In this document: positions 36,625 to 48,034 of the stretch, piece by piece | Position numbering within the stretch: the stretch's first letter is position 1 | Layout of the letters: the number at the start of each line of letters is the position of its first letter | Assembly (NCBI GenBank): GCA_018241325.1 | Contig: JAFEEB010000060.1 | Location: forward strand, 1-54,543 | Source of the DNA: Pseudomonadota bacterium | GTDB taxonomy: Bacteria > Pseudomonadota > Gammaproteobacteria > Burkholderiales > Burkholderiaceae_C | Direction: 5' to 3' | Length of the DNA stretch: 54,543 nucleotides | Position numbers and translations under genes: made by a program | Notes under the pieces: model-generated | Told to the model about the DNA's origin: nothing | Databases searched by the model: none | What the model saw: the letters and a program-made list of their open reading frames with translations, nothing else

Positions 36625-37572
36625 ATGGAAGAAAAAGCCAAACTTCTCTTCGTCGACGACGAGGAGCGCGTGGTCAACCTGCTGCGCATGATGTTTCGCG
36701 GCACCTATGAGGTGCATACGGCCACCTCGGGCCAGCAAGCGCTGCAACTGGTGGCCGAACATCGGTTCGACGTGATCGTGAGCGACCAGCGCATGCCGGG
36801 CATGCTCGGCATCGAACTGCTGGCGAAGGTGCGCGAGCGCTCACCGGTGACCATGCGCATCTTGCTGACCGGCTATTCCGACTTGTCGGCCATCGTCGGT
36901 TCCGTCAATGACGGCGAAGTGTTCCGCTTCGTGAACAAGCCCTGGGACAACGACGAGATCAAGGCGATCATCGCCGAAGCGGTGCAAGCCGCGCGCGCCA
37001 GCGCACGGGTGATGGTGCAGATGCCGGAATCGCGCCTGCCCGAGTTCGACGGTGACACGGCGCCGTCGGTGCTGCTGATCGACGACAACGACAGCGATCG
37101 CAAGGCCATTGCCGAAGTGCTCGGCGGCGAGTTCAGCGTGGATGCGGCGGCGTCCATCCCACAGGCGCTGGCACTGCTGGGGCGCCGGGATATCGGTGTC
37201 ATCGTGTCCGAAGCCAGCGTCGCCGGCCAGGACGCGAGCGAGCTGCTGCGGATCCTGAAGCAGCACCACCCGGCCATCGCCACCGTCATGCTCACGAGTT
37301 CGGCGGATTCGGACCTGGTCATCAAATTGATCAACGGCGCCCAGATATTTCGTTTCGCGTCCAAGCCCGTGCGCGGCCGGGTTCTTTTGCTGGCCGTGAC
37401 CGCGGCGATGAAGGAGCACTACCGTTTCCGCGCCCAGCCCGCACTGCTCAGTCGCTATCGCGTGGCGCCATCGAGCCATCCGGAGGATGCGAACATGGTG
37501 GCCAGCGTGGTCAAAAGCCTCAGCGGTCTGCGGGCGCGATTCGCGCGGTTCATGGGCCGCACTGCATCCTGA
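36625..37572 (+). CDS. Double-receiver response regulator without output domain
   Basis: The 315-residue protein has two receiver domains in tandem (about residues 5-125 and 147-270) and a short C-terminal tail, with no DNA-binding, HD-GYP or GGDEF domain. Receiver 1 is complete: Asp11-Asp12, phosphoacceptor Asp54 in IVSDQRMPG, and Lys105. Receiver 2 aligns well (LLIDDNDSD, LTSSADS, FASKP), but the acceptor position is Glu196 in IVSEASVAG, so it cannot be phosphorylated normally and may mimic the active state. It follows the kinase by 23 bp and is its likely partner. Confidence 0.87.
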   Translation: MEEKAKLLFVDDEERVVNLLRMMFRGTYEVHTATSGQQALQLVAEHRFDVIVSDQRMPGMLGIELLAKVRERSPVTMRILLTGYSDLSAIVGSVNDGEVFRFVNKPWDNDEIKAIIAEAVQAARASARVMVQMPESRLPEFDGDTAPSVLLIDDNDSDRKAIAEVLGGEFSVDAAASIPQALALLGRRDIGVIVSEASVAGQDASELLRILKQHHPAIATVMLTSSADSDLVIKLINGAQIFRFASKPVRGRVLLLAVTAAMKEHYRFRAQPALLSRYRVAPSSHPEDANMVASVVKSLSGLRARFARFMGRTAS

Positions 37573-37634
37573 CGGCCGCCTTGGGCGACAAAACCGCTGA
37601 CGAAGCGGGTCGGCCGAAATACCCAGAAAAAGGA

Positions 37635-38633
37635 TCACGCGCGACGGGAAACCGCATTGAGCGGCGTCAACGCCTTGCCGTGCAGCAGATAGCCGATCAG
37701 GTTGTCGGCGGCCAAATTGGCCATGGCCAGGCGCGTGGGGATGCTGGCGCTGGCGATGTGCGGCGTCAGCGCGACGTTGGTGCAGGCCAGCAGGTCGGGA
37801 TGCACGGCGGGTTCGCCCTCGAACACGTCCAGCCCCGCCGCCGCGATGCGGCCTTCGCGCAGCGCCTGGGCCAGCGCCGCGTCATCCACCACACCGCCAC
37901 GGCCGATGTTGACCAGGGTGGCGGTGGGCTTCATCAATGCCAGCTCGGGCGCGCCGACGTAATGGCGCGTGGCGGGCGTCATCGGCAGCACCAGCACCAC
38001 GTGGTCGGCGCGGCGCAGCAATTCGTCCTTGGCGACGTATTCGGCGCGCACGGCGGCCTCTTCGTCGGCCGGCAGGCGCGTGCGGTTGTGATAGAGCACC
38101 TTCATGCCGAAGCCCAGGGCGCCGCGCCGGGCGATGGCCTGGCCGATGCGGCCCATGCCGAAGATGCCCAGCGTGCTGCCATGCACGTCCTGGCCCACCA
38201 GCATGTCGTAGGACCAGTGTTGCCAGCGGCCGGCACGCAGGTAGTGCTCGCCCTCGGTGATGCGCCGCGCGGCGGCCATCAAGAGGGCAAAACCGCCGTC
38301 GGCAGTGGTTTCGGTCAGCACGTCGGGCGCGTTGGTGGCCAGCACGCCGGCGGCCGTCATGGCGGGCACGTCGAAGTTGTTGTAGCCCACCGCCATGTTG
38401 GCGCAGATGCGCAGGTCGGGGCAGGCGGCCAGCAGGCGCGCGTCGATGCGCTCGCCGCCGGTGGTGAACACGCCTTGCTTGCCTTGCAGCCGGGCGATGA
38501 ACTGATCGTGCGTCCAGGCTTCGTCGCCCGGGTTGGCACTGACATCGAAATGCGCGCTCAGCCTTTGCACCACCTCGGGGAAGATGGGGCGCGCAATGAG
38601 GACGGACGGTTTGGACGAAAGCATCGACGTCAT
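37635..38633 (-). CDS. D-2-hydroxyacid dehydrogenase (glyoxylate/hydroxypyruvate reductase type)
   Basis: The 332-residue NAD(P)-dependent enzyme has the dinucleotide motif GIFGMGRIGQAIARRG and the catalytic set Arg in NIGRGGVVDD, Glu in VFEGEPAVHP and His in LTPHIASAS. These mark the GyaR/GhrB branch acting on glyoxylate or hydroxypyruvate. The start may be ATG 38633 or the internal ATG at 38624. A decayed relative lies at 33150-33414. It converges on the receiver gene and is followed upstream by a flavoprotein gene in the same direction. Confidence 0.92.
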   Translation of the reverse strand: MTSMLSSKPSVLIARPIFPEVVQRLSAHFDVSANPGDEAWTHDQFIARLQGKQGVFTTGGERIDARLLAACPDLRICANMAVGYNNFDVPAMTAAGVLATNAPDVLTETTADGGFALLMAAARRITEGEHYLRAGRWQHWSYDMLVGQDVHGSTLGIFGMGRIGQAIARRGALGFGMKVLYHNRTRLPADEEAAVRAEYVAKDELLRRADHVVLVLPMTPATRHYVGAPELALMKPTATLVNIGRGGVVDDAALAQALREGRIAAAGLDVFEGEPAVHPDLLACTNVALTPHIASASIPTRLAMANLAADNLIGYLLHGKALTPLNAVSRRA

Positions 38634-38669
38634 GGCCCGAGTGTAGGGCCGCGACCGGCGCGGCGCCGG

Positions 38670-39866
38670 TCAGCGCCCGTAGAGCCAGGGGACATCCAGC
38701 ACGCGCTCGCCCAGCAGGCGGATGGAGGCATCGCGCCCCATGCGCACCACGCCTTCGGCGTGAAAGATCTGGCCGTTGCGCATGGAGCGCGCCTGCACGC
38801 GCGCCACGCGTTGCCAGCGCGCCAGGGCGTAGCGTTGCAGGCGCGTGGGCACGTCCACGGCGTCCATCGCGAGGGCTTGGGCCAATTCGGCCGCGTCTTC
38901 GATGGCCATGCCGGCGCCTTGCGCCAGGTAGGGGCGCATGGGGTGCGCCGCATCGCCCAGCAGTGCGACGGCGCCGCGCGCCATGTGCGTCGCGCCGTGC
39001 ACGGGCGGGCGGGCGGCCAGCACCCAGCGGCGCCAGGGCTGCGCGTTCAGGCTGGCCTGGGGCACGGCGGCGATCAAGTCGCGCAAGGGGCTGCAAGCGC
39101 CGTGAAACGCGCGTTCCAGCTCGGCCGCGGCAGCGCTCGAATCGTCCACGTCGCCGGGGCGCGCGGCGCCGCGCACGATGGCCACCACGTTCAGGGCCCG
39201 GCCGCCGCGCACGGGGTATTGCACCAGATGCAGGCGCGGGCCCAGCCACGCCGTGACCTGGTTGCCGCGCCACCCCGCCGGCAAGGACTGCATGCGCAGC
39301 ATGGCGCGATAGGCCAAATCGCCGACGGGCTGCGGCGGGCCGTCGCGCAGCAACTGCTGGCGCACGCCGCTGAGCAGGCCATCGGCGCCCAGCAGCGCGT
39401 CGCCCTCGATCACGGGCGTGGCGCCGGTGTGGATGCGCACGGCCGTGCCAAGGTCCTCATATCGCAGCACGGCCTGGTCGCAGTGGATATTGACCTCGCC
39501 CGCGGACAGGCAGGCGCGGTGCAGCAGCGCATGCAGGTCGGCGCGGTGCACGGTGGCATAGGGCGCGCCATAGCGCGCCACCGAGCGGGCGCCCAGCGCC
39601 AACGCGCCCAGCTCGGCGCCGGTCACGGCGCTGCGCACCGTGAGGCGATCCGGAAAGGCCGCCACGGCGCGCAAGGCGTCGGCCAGCCCCCAGGCGTGCA
39701 GCACGCGCGTGACGTTGGGGCCCAGCTGCAGGCCGGCGCCCACTTCTGCAAACTGCGGCGCACGCTCGTACATGCGCACCTGCCAGCCCGCGCGCGCCAC
39801 CGCGCACGCGGCGGCCATGGCGCCAACGCCTCCGCCGGCGATCAACAGCTGTTGGGGTGCACTCAT
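38670..39866 (-). CDS. FAD-dependent aromatic-ring monooxygenase
   Basis: The 398-residue flavoprotein begins with the FAD motif LLIAGGGVGAMAAACAVARA. It has GAGLQLGPNVTRVLHAWGL, the DG-type motif ALLGADGLLSGVR, and the second FAD motif ALLGDAAHPMRPYLAQGAG. This pattern is that of salicylate hydroxylase and 3-hydroxybenzoate 6-hydroxylase relatives using NAD(P)H. The true substrate cannot be told. ATG 39866 begins MSAPQQLLIAGGG. It shares direction with the dehydrogenase gene, 36 bp apart. Confidence 0.88.
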   Translation of the reverse strand: MSAPQQLLIAGGGVGAMAAACAVARAGWQVRMYERAPQFAEVGAGLQLGPNVTRVLHAWGLADALRAVAAFPDRLTVRSAVTGAELGALALGARSVARYGAPYATVHRADLHALLHRACLSAGEVNIHCDQAVLRYEDLGTAVRIHTGATPVIEGDALLGADGLLSGVRQQLLRDGPPQPVGDLAYRAMLRMQSLPAGWRGNQVTAWLGPRLHLVQYPVRGGRALNVVAIVRGAARPGDVDDSSAAAAELERAFHGACSPLRDLIAAVPQASLNAQPWRRWVLAARPPVHGATHMARGAVALLGDAAHPMRPYLAQGAGMAIEDAAELAQALAMDAVDVPTRLQRYALARWQRVARVQARSMRNGQIFHAEGVVRMGRDASIRLLGERVLDVPWLYGR

Positions 39867-39915
39867 GGCGCCGATTGTCACCTCGCCGCACGAGCGGCGC
39901 TCGCGGGCGCCGGAC

Positions 39916-40560
39916 TCAGTTGGCCGACTCGCCGCTGGCCGGCCCGAGGTTGCGCGCGCTCTCGGGTGCGGTGCCCAGCAGCCGGGCCTTGAGATCTTGA
40001 TCGGCCGGCTTCGCGCCCAGCCAGATGTTGAGCAATGCGGTGAAAGCCTCGTGCTCCTTGATCACCTCCACGCGCTGCGTGCAGGGCGCCGTCAGGACCG
40101 CGCCCCGCGAGGGCACCCAGTCCATCGAAAAGCCCGTGCCCGCCTTGAGCGTGCGGCATTCGCTGAGCAACTCGGACGCCTTGAGGATGCCGGGAATCAC
40201 GCGCGCAAAACTCGCGCGGTCCATGTTGGCCTCCAGGCCGCGCGTGAACAGCTTGCCCAGTTCGTCGCCCGGAACATCGCGCAGCATGATGACGTGAATG
40301 CGTTTGGGGCCGGGCATCTTGTGGAATGCCTCGGTGGAGTCGAACCGCGTCTGCGCATACAGCGCCGCGGCGTACACCTTGAACATCAGGCGCGTGCGGA
40401 TGCCGGCCCCATTCATCGGCAGGGACACGCCGTCGACCACCGCCGGGTCCGGAAAGCGGGCCGCGTCCAGCGTCACCGTCCGAGCGCCTGCGCTCCCTGT
40501 TGCCAGCACCAGCAAGGCGCATGACGCCGCCTGCGCAAGAAATCGAACCCAGGGATGCAT
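39916..40560 (-). CDS. Exported chalcone-isomerase-like domain protein
   Basis: The 214-residue protein has a signal peptide (MHPWVRFLAQAASCALLVLA, cleavage near residue 25). The bacterial chalcone-isomerase-like domain follows, with GAGIRTRLMFKVYAAALYAQ and IHVIMLRDVPGDEL. Bacterial members are periplasmic and have no proven isomerase activity. The ATG at 40560 has GAGGAG upstream and sits at the signal peptide, so the longer upstream frame is discarded. It lies downstream of the acnA terminator. Confidence 0.85.
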   Translation of the reverse strand: MHPWVRFLAQAASCALLVLATGSAGARTVTLDAARFPDPAVVDGVSLPMNGAGIRTRLMFKVYAAALYAQTRFDSTEAFHKMPGPKRIHVIMLRDVPGDELGKLFTRGLEANMDRASFARVIPGILKASELLSECRTLKAGTGFSMDWVPSRGAVLTAPCTQRVEVIKEHEAFTALLNIWLGAKPADQDLKARLLGTAPESARNLGPASGESAN

Positions 40561-40623
40561 CACCACGCTCCTCGCCACAAAATGAGAACGTAAGTATGCC
40601 AACGAGCCCCCGGGTCGGCAACG

Positions 40624-40650
40624 AAAAACCGGCGTCGGCCCCCACGCCAG
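40624..40650 (-). terminator. Rho-independent terminator after acnA
   Basis: On the minus strand CTGGCGT pairs with ACGCCGG (one G-U pair) around an 8-nt loop and is followed by TTTTT. It lies 43 bp past the acnA stop. Confidence 0.7.
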
Positions 40651-40693
40651 GCGCCCGGCCGCCAAATGCGTCACGCCGCGGCGTGCATTCGGA

Positions 40694-43561
<2,868 letters not shown>

Positions 43562-43667
43562 GGCGTCTTCCTCGGGGTTCTTGGGCCGCAGCTGCGGGAT
43601 CGGTTCATTTTGGCAGTCCCCGATTGCGCATGCCGTCGGCAAGGTCAAAGTCCGACAATTTTAGGTA

Positions 43668-43721
43668 CAAATAAGCCATTTGCGCATGCATGACAAGCGC
43701 TTGAAGCTATCAATACAATAG
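43668..43721 (-). repeat. Dispersed hairpin repeat, copy R4
   Basis: Read on the minus strand: CTATTGTATTGATAGCTTC, then AAGCGCTTGTCATGCATGCGC and AAATGGC, closely matching R1. It lies between the acnA start and the DUF3617 gene end. Confidence 0.6.
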
Positions 43722-43746
43722 TAACTGGGGCCTTGCCCCGCATGGC

Positions 43747-44382
43747 TCACTTGCGCGGCGCGGGCGCGCGGGGCGCTGCTGCGGCGCTTGCCGCGCGCGC
43801 CGGTGCCTGGGCTTGGGCCTGCTGCTCGATCGGCTTGACGCCGCCGCAATCCTTGCCGATGTACTTCATCCGCGTCTCGATCAACATGGTGCGGCGCTTG
43901 CCGGCGGCGTCGGTGCTCACGCTGTCCAGGTTGCTGGTGACCAGGTCGTTGCCGGCCACGGTTTCACCCTTGCCCGTCATCGTGCCGCCGCCGGGCAGCT
44001 TGCAGGCGATCTCGAAGCGCGTGCGGTTGCCGCTTTGCTCGACCTTGGGCGTTTCGCACTCGGCGCCGGAAGGGCGCGGAATCAACGGCTGATCGCGCGC
44101 AGCCGTCTCCGCGCTGATGCACAGGCGCCGCGACATCGGCTCGGTCCCGAGGTTGGCCAATCCCGCACCGGCCTGCTGGCGCTGCGCGGGCGTCATCTTG
44201 GCCGCGGCAGCACGCAGCTGCTCGTCGGCCTGGCGCATGTCGGGCAGCATGTCCTTGCCGTCCAACTCCATGCGGGTGTTGCTGGTTTCCCACAAGCCCG
44301 CCTTGGGCCCGCCGGCCGCCTGGGCAACCCCGGTTGTGCCGAGTGCCCCAAGGGCGCACAGCGCGATCAACGCATGTCTCAT
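43747..44382 (-). CDS. DUF3617-family periplasmic protein
   Basis: The 211-residue protein has a signal peptide (MRHALIALCALGALGTTGVA). A DUF3617 domain follows with GLWETSNTRMELDG, conserved cysteines in RRLCISAE, GAECETPK and EIACKLPGG, and the ending KYIGKDCGG. The function of the family is unknown. ATG 44382 is preferred because GAGG lies 9 bases upstream; the ATG at 44391 abuts the same site. The C-terminal tail is Ala/Pro/Gln-rich. It is divergent from trhP. Confidence 0.82.
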   Translation of the reverse strand: MRHALIALCALGALGTTGVAQAAGGPKAGLWETSNTRMELDGKDMLPDMRQADEQLRAAAAKMTPAQRQQAGAGLANLGTEPMSRRLCISAETAARDQPLIPRPSGAECETPKVEQSGNRTRFEIACKLPGGGTMTGKGETVAGNDLVTSNLDSVSTDAAGKRRTMLIETRMKYIGKDCGGVKPIEQQAQAQAPARAASAAAAPRAPAPRK

Positions 44383-44463
44383 CTCGTTCATCCTCAATCG
44401 ATTGACCGGGTGATGGTAATCAGCTCGAAGTTCGATTCGGCCAAACACGGACAATATGTGACC

Positions 44464-45837
44464 ATGAGCACACGAGCCCCCGAACTGCTGCTGCCCGCGG
44501 GCAGCCTGGACAAGATGCGCGCCGCGTATGACTTTGGCGCCGACGCGGTGTATGCCGGCCAGCCGCGCTACTCCCTGCGCGCACGCAACAACGAATTTCG
44601 CCTGGAGCAGTTGCAGCAGGGCATCAACGAGGCGCACGCGCGCGGCAAGAAATTTTTCGTCACCAGCAACCTGATCGCCCACAACGACAAGCTGCGCACC
44701 TACCTGCGCGACTTGCAGCCGGTGATCGACCTTGCACCGGACGCCCTCATCATGGCCGACGCGGGCCTGATCATGCAGGTGCGCGAGCGCTGGCCGCACA
44801 TCCCGATTCACCTGAGCGTGCAGGCCAACACCACCAACTGGGCGGCCGTCAAGTTCTGGCAGCGCGTGGGCGTGGCGCGCATCATCCTCTCGCGCGAGCT
44901 GAGCCTGGCCGAGGTGGAGCAAATCCGCCAGGAATGCCCCGACATGGAGCTGGAGGTGTTCGTGCACGGCGCGCTGTGCATCGCCTACAGCGGCCGCTGC
45001 CTGCTGAGCGGCTACTTCAACCGGCGCGACCCCAACCAGGGCACCTGCACCAACGCCTGCCGCTGGAACTACAAGACGCAGGATGCCGACGTGGACCCCA
45101 ACACCGGCGAGGCGCTGGCGCGTGGCGAGCAGCTGGCGGGCTTTTCCTTTGGCGCCGAGCAGGAGCGCGCCGACGAGGCAGGGACGCTCCAGCCGCCGCG
45201 CCACCCCGCCGCCAACAAGGTGTACCTGATCGAGGAAGAAGGCCGCCCCGGCCAGCTGATGCCCATCATGGAGGACGAGCACGGCACCTACATCATGAAC
45301 AGCAAGGACCTGCGTGCCGTCGAGCTGGTCGAGAAGCTGACCCAGATCGGCGTGGACTCGCTCAAGATCGAGGGCCGCACCAAGAGCCAGTACTACGTGG
45401 CGCGCACGGCGCAGACGTACCGCCGCGCCATCGACGACGCCGTGGCGGGCCGGCCCTTCAACCCGCAACTGATCACCGAGCTGGAAGGCCTGGCCAACCG
45501 CGGCTATACCAGCGGCTTTCTGGAGCGCCGCCCCGCCAACGACTACCAGAACTACGAAACCGGCCACTCGGTGGCCACGCGCAGCCAGTTCGTCGGCGAG
45601 GTCAAGGCGGTGGCGGGTGGCTGGGCCGAGGTCGAGACCAAGAACCGCTTTGCCGTGGGCGACTGGATCGAGATCATTCACCCCGCCGGCAACCGCACGG
45701 TGCAGCTCACGACCATGAAAAACGCCGAGGGCCAGGCGATCCAGGTGGCGCCCGGCAACCCGCTGCGCGTGTGGATTCCGGTGGACGGCCCGGCCGACCA
45801 GGCCCTGATCGCGCGGCTTCAGTCCCCACCTTCCTAG
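44464..45837 (+). CDS. trhP: tRNA 5-hydroxyuridine synthase TrhP (peptidase U32 family, YegQ-like)
   Basis: The 457-residue protein has the U32 layout: ELLLPAGSLDKMRAAYDFGA and VFVHGALCIAYSGRCLLSGY. The cysteine-rich signature GTCTNACRWNY and the C-terminal beta domain complete it. TrhP/YegQ proteins are required for prephenate-dependent hydroxylation of U34 in several tRNAs; an older label is collagenase-like protease. GACAAT at 44450-44455 lies 8 bases before the ATG, so the transcript may have almost no leader. Its stop overlaps the convergent transporter gene by 4 bp (CTAG). Confidence 0.9.
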   Translation: MSTRAPELLLPAGSLDKMRAAYDFGADAVYAGQPRYSLRARNNEFRLEQLQQGINEAHARGKKFFVTSNLIAHNDKLRTYLRDLQPVIDLAPDALIMADAGLIMQVRERWPHIPIHLSVQANTTNWAAVKFWQRVGVARIILSRELSLAEVEQIRQECPDMELEVFVHGALCIAYSGRCLLSGYFNRRDPNQGTCTNACRWNYKTQDADVDPNTGEALARGEQLAGFSFGAEQERADEAGTLQPPRHPAANKVYLIEEEGRPGQLMPIMEDEHGTYIMNSKDLRAVELVEKLTQIGVDSLKIEGRTKSQYYVARTAQTYRRAIDDAVAGRPFNPQLITELEGLANRGYTSGFLERRPANDYQNYETGHSVATRSQFVGEVKAVAGGWAEVETKNRFAVGDWIEIIHPAGNRTVQLTTMKNAEGQAIQVAPGNPLRVWIPVDGPADQALIARLQSPPS

Positions 45838-47105
45838 GACTTCCAGGTCAGCGCCAGCCCGATCACCGGCAGCGCCATGCACACCGTGGCCAGCCAGCCC
45901 AGCCAGCGCACGCGCCGGCTGATGACGTGCTCGCCCATCACGTCCGGGCGGCTGGCCAGGCGCATCAGCACCGCCATGATGGGCACGGCCACCACGCCGT
46001 TGATGACGGCCGACCAGAACAGCTCCTCGATCGCCGTGGTGGGGGTAAAGCACAGGATCACGCCGCCCACGGTGGACGCGGCAATGACGCTGTAAAAGCC
46101 CCGCCCTTCGCCGCGCCGCAGCGTTTGCGACAGGCTGCCGTGCCAGCCCGCGGCGCCCGCCACCGCATAGGCGGCCGAGCCCGCCAGCACCGGCACCGCC
46201 AGCATGCCAGTGCCGATGATGCCCAGGCCGAACACCAGAAAGGCGAAGTCCCCCGCCACCGGCCGCAGCGCCTCGGCCGCCTGCGCGGCGGTCTCCACGT
46301 CGCGCACGCCGGCGGCGTACAGCGTGGCGGCGGTGCCCAGCATGATGCAGAACGCCACCAGCTCCGAAAATCCCATGCCGATCACCGTGTCGGTGCGGAT
46401 GCGCGCGAGGTGAAAGCGCACCTCCTCGGCGCTGTGCACGCCCGGCTTCTTGTCCTCCACCTCCTGGCTGGCCTGCCAGAAGAACAGGTAGGGGCTGATG
46501 GTGGTGCCCAGCACCGCCACGATCAGCAAGAACGCCTCGCGCCCCCAGGCGAGCTGCGGCCACACCACCGCACGCGCCACGGCCAGCCAGTCGATGTTCA
46601 GGGTGAGCACCACCGCCACATAGGCAAACAGCGACAGCGTGAGCCATTTGAGCCAGCGCACATAGCGCTCGTAGGGCAAAAACACCTGCAGCACCAGGCA
46701 CAGCAGGCCGAAGGTGACGGCGTAGATATGCGCCGATCCGCCCACCAGCAGGCGCAGCGCCTCGCCCATGGCGGCGATGTCGGCCGACAGGTTGAGCGTG
46801 TTGGCCATCACCAGCAGGCCCACGCAGACCTGCACCACCCAGCGCGGGTAGGCGGCGCGCATGTTCTCCGACAGGCCGCGGCCGGTGACGTAACCGATGC
46901 GCGCGCTCACCATCTGGATGGCCACCATCAGCGGCAGCGCCAGCACCACCGTCCACAGCATGTTCAGGCCGTATTGCGCGCCGGCCTGCGAATAGGTGGC
47001 GATGCCGCTGGGGTCGTCGTCCGCCGCGCCCGTGATGAGGCCCGGGCCGAGCTGGCGCAGGCCGCGCTGCACGCGATCGAGGGGTTCGGGCCGGGGTGCG
47101 GTCAT
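45834..47105 (-). CDS. Divergent NRAMP-family metal-ion transporter
   Basis: The 423-residue inner-membrane protein has about eleven helices and the NRAMP order. The helix 1 metal-site motif, normally DPGN, is DPSG at residues 31-34 (GAADDDPSGIATYSQ). The helix 6 motif, normally MPH, is replaced in TTISPYLFFWQASQE. This variant branch is common in proteobacteria, and ion choice is uncertain: it may move Mn, Mg or another cation rather than Fe. ATG 47105 begins MTAPRPEPLDRVQ; the upstream frame is not transporter-like. Divergent from the zinc-ribbon gene. Confidence 0.85.
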   Translation of the reverse strand: MTAPRPEPLDRVQRGLRQLGPGLITGAADDDPSGIATYSQAGAQYGLNMLWTVVLALPLMVAIQMVSARIGYVTGRGLSENMRAAYPRWVVQVCVGLLVMANTLNLSADIAAMGEALRLLVGGSAHIYAVTFGLLCLVLQVFLPYERYVRWLKWLTLSLFAYVAVVLTLNIDWLAVARAVVWPQLAWGREAFLLIVAVLGTTISPYLFFWQASQEVEDKKPGVHSAEEVRFHLARIRTDTVIGMGFSELVAFCIMLGTAATLYAAGVRDVETAAQAAEALRPVAGDFAFLVFGLGIIGTGMLAVPVLAGSAAYAVAGAAGWHGSLSQTLRRGEGRGFYSVIAASTVGGVILCFTPTTAIEELFWSAVINGVVAVPIMAVLMRLASRPDVMGEHVISRRVRWLGWLATVCMALPVIGLALTWKS

Positions 47106-47245
47106 GATGGGACGCGAGTATCCGCGACTTGCCGGCATCCGGCCGGCCGTTGCCGCCGGGCGCAAGCGCGCAAGCCCAAAACCTTTACACTTTGAATCAC
47201 ATCGTCCACACACCGGGATTTGCCCCTCGCCGCCCCCTTGCTCGC

Positions 47246-48004
47246 ATGTCTCTGATCTGCCCCCAATGCGGCGCGGAAAATCGCGATTCCGCCAAGTTCT
47301 GCCTCAAGTGCGCGCACCAGCTGGTGCCGCTGGGCGCTGCCACCGAGCCCGCGGCCCTGGAGCCGCGCAAGCGCCGGCGCAAGCGCCGCCCCAAGGATCA
47401 GGAGCAACCTGCGCGCACGCGCCAGCGGGTGCTGTGGGCCGTGGTGCTGATCGCCGCGCTGATCGGCATGGGGTTTTTCATGGGCCGCTGGGGCGCTCAG
47501 CCCGCGCCGCCCGCTGTCTCGGCCTCAGCCAGCGCCGCCGCGCAACAAGCCCCGGCGTCGGCCAGCCCGGCCGCGCCGGCTGCCCTGGCACAGGCGGCGA
47601 CCGCGCCCACACCGGCACCGGAGTCCGCCGCCGTGCTGCGCGCCGCCGAGGCCGTGCAGCAACTGCACGCACAGGCCAGTGCGCCGCCGGCGCACGTCGC
47701 CGCCAATACGCCGGCGTCGGCGGTCAAGCCCGCTGCGCGCCGCGCTCCCAAGCCGACGCCGGCCCCTGAGCCGACCCCGATCGCCGCGCCGGCCCCGGCA
47801 GTCGAGCCCGCGCCGCCCGCGCCCGCACCGGTGGTCGCCGCGCACCCGGCTCCACCGCGCGAGCTGTGCGCCGGCACCAGCTTTCTGGCGCGCGGCCTGT
47901 GCCTGCAAACCGAGTGCAGCAAGCCTGGCCAGCAAAGACATCCGCAATGCACCCAGCTGCGCGAGCAGCAAGAGGCCATGCGCCAGGGCACCGGCGGTGG
48001 TTGA
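47246..48004 (+). CDS. Zinc-ribbon, single-pass membrane protein with Ala/Pro linker
   Basis: The 252-residue protein starts with a zinc ribbon (Cys5, Cys8, Cys19, Cys22 in CPQC and CLKC). A very basic stretch (RKRRRKRRPK) follows, then one membrane helix (about 59-78). A long Ala/Pro region then reaches a short cysteine-containing C-terminus (ELCAGTSFLARGLCLQTECS). Topology suggests a cytoplasmic zinc ribbon and an exported tail. No function is known. The Ala/Pro part is low complexity. Confidence 0.75.
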   Translation: MSLICPQCGAENRDSAKFCLKCAHQLVPLGAATEPAALEPRKRRRKRRPKDQEQPARTRQRVLWAVVLIAALIGMGFFMGRWGAQPAPPAVSASASAAAQQAPASASPAAPAALAQAATAPTPAPESAAVLRAAEAVQQLHAQASAPPAHVAANTPASAVKPAARRAPKPTPAPEPTPIAAPAPAVEPAPPAPAPVVAAHPAPPRELCAGTSFLARGLCLQTECSKPGQQRHPQCTQLREQQEAMRQGTGGG

Positions 48005-48034
48005 CCTGCGGGCGCCAGGCCAGCGGCCCCCAGG

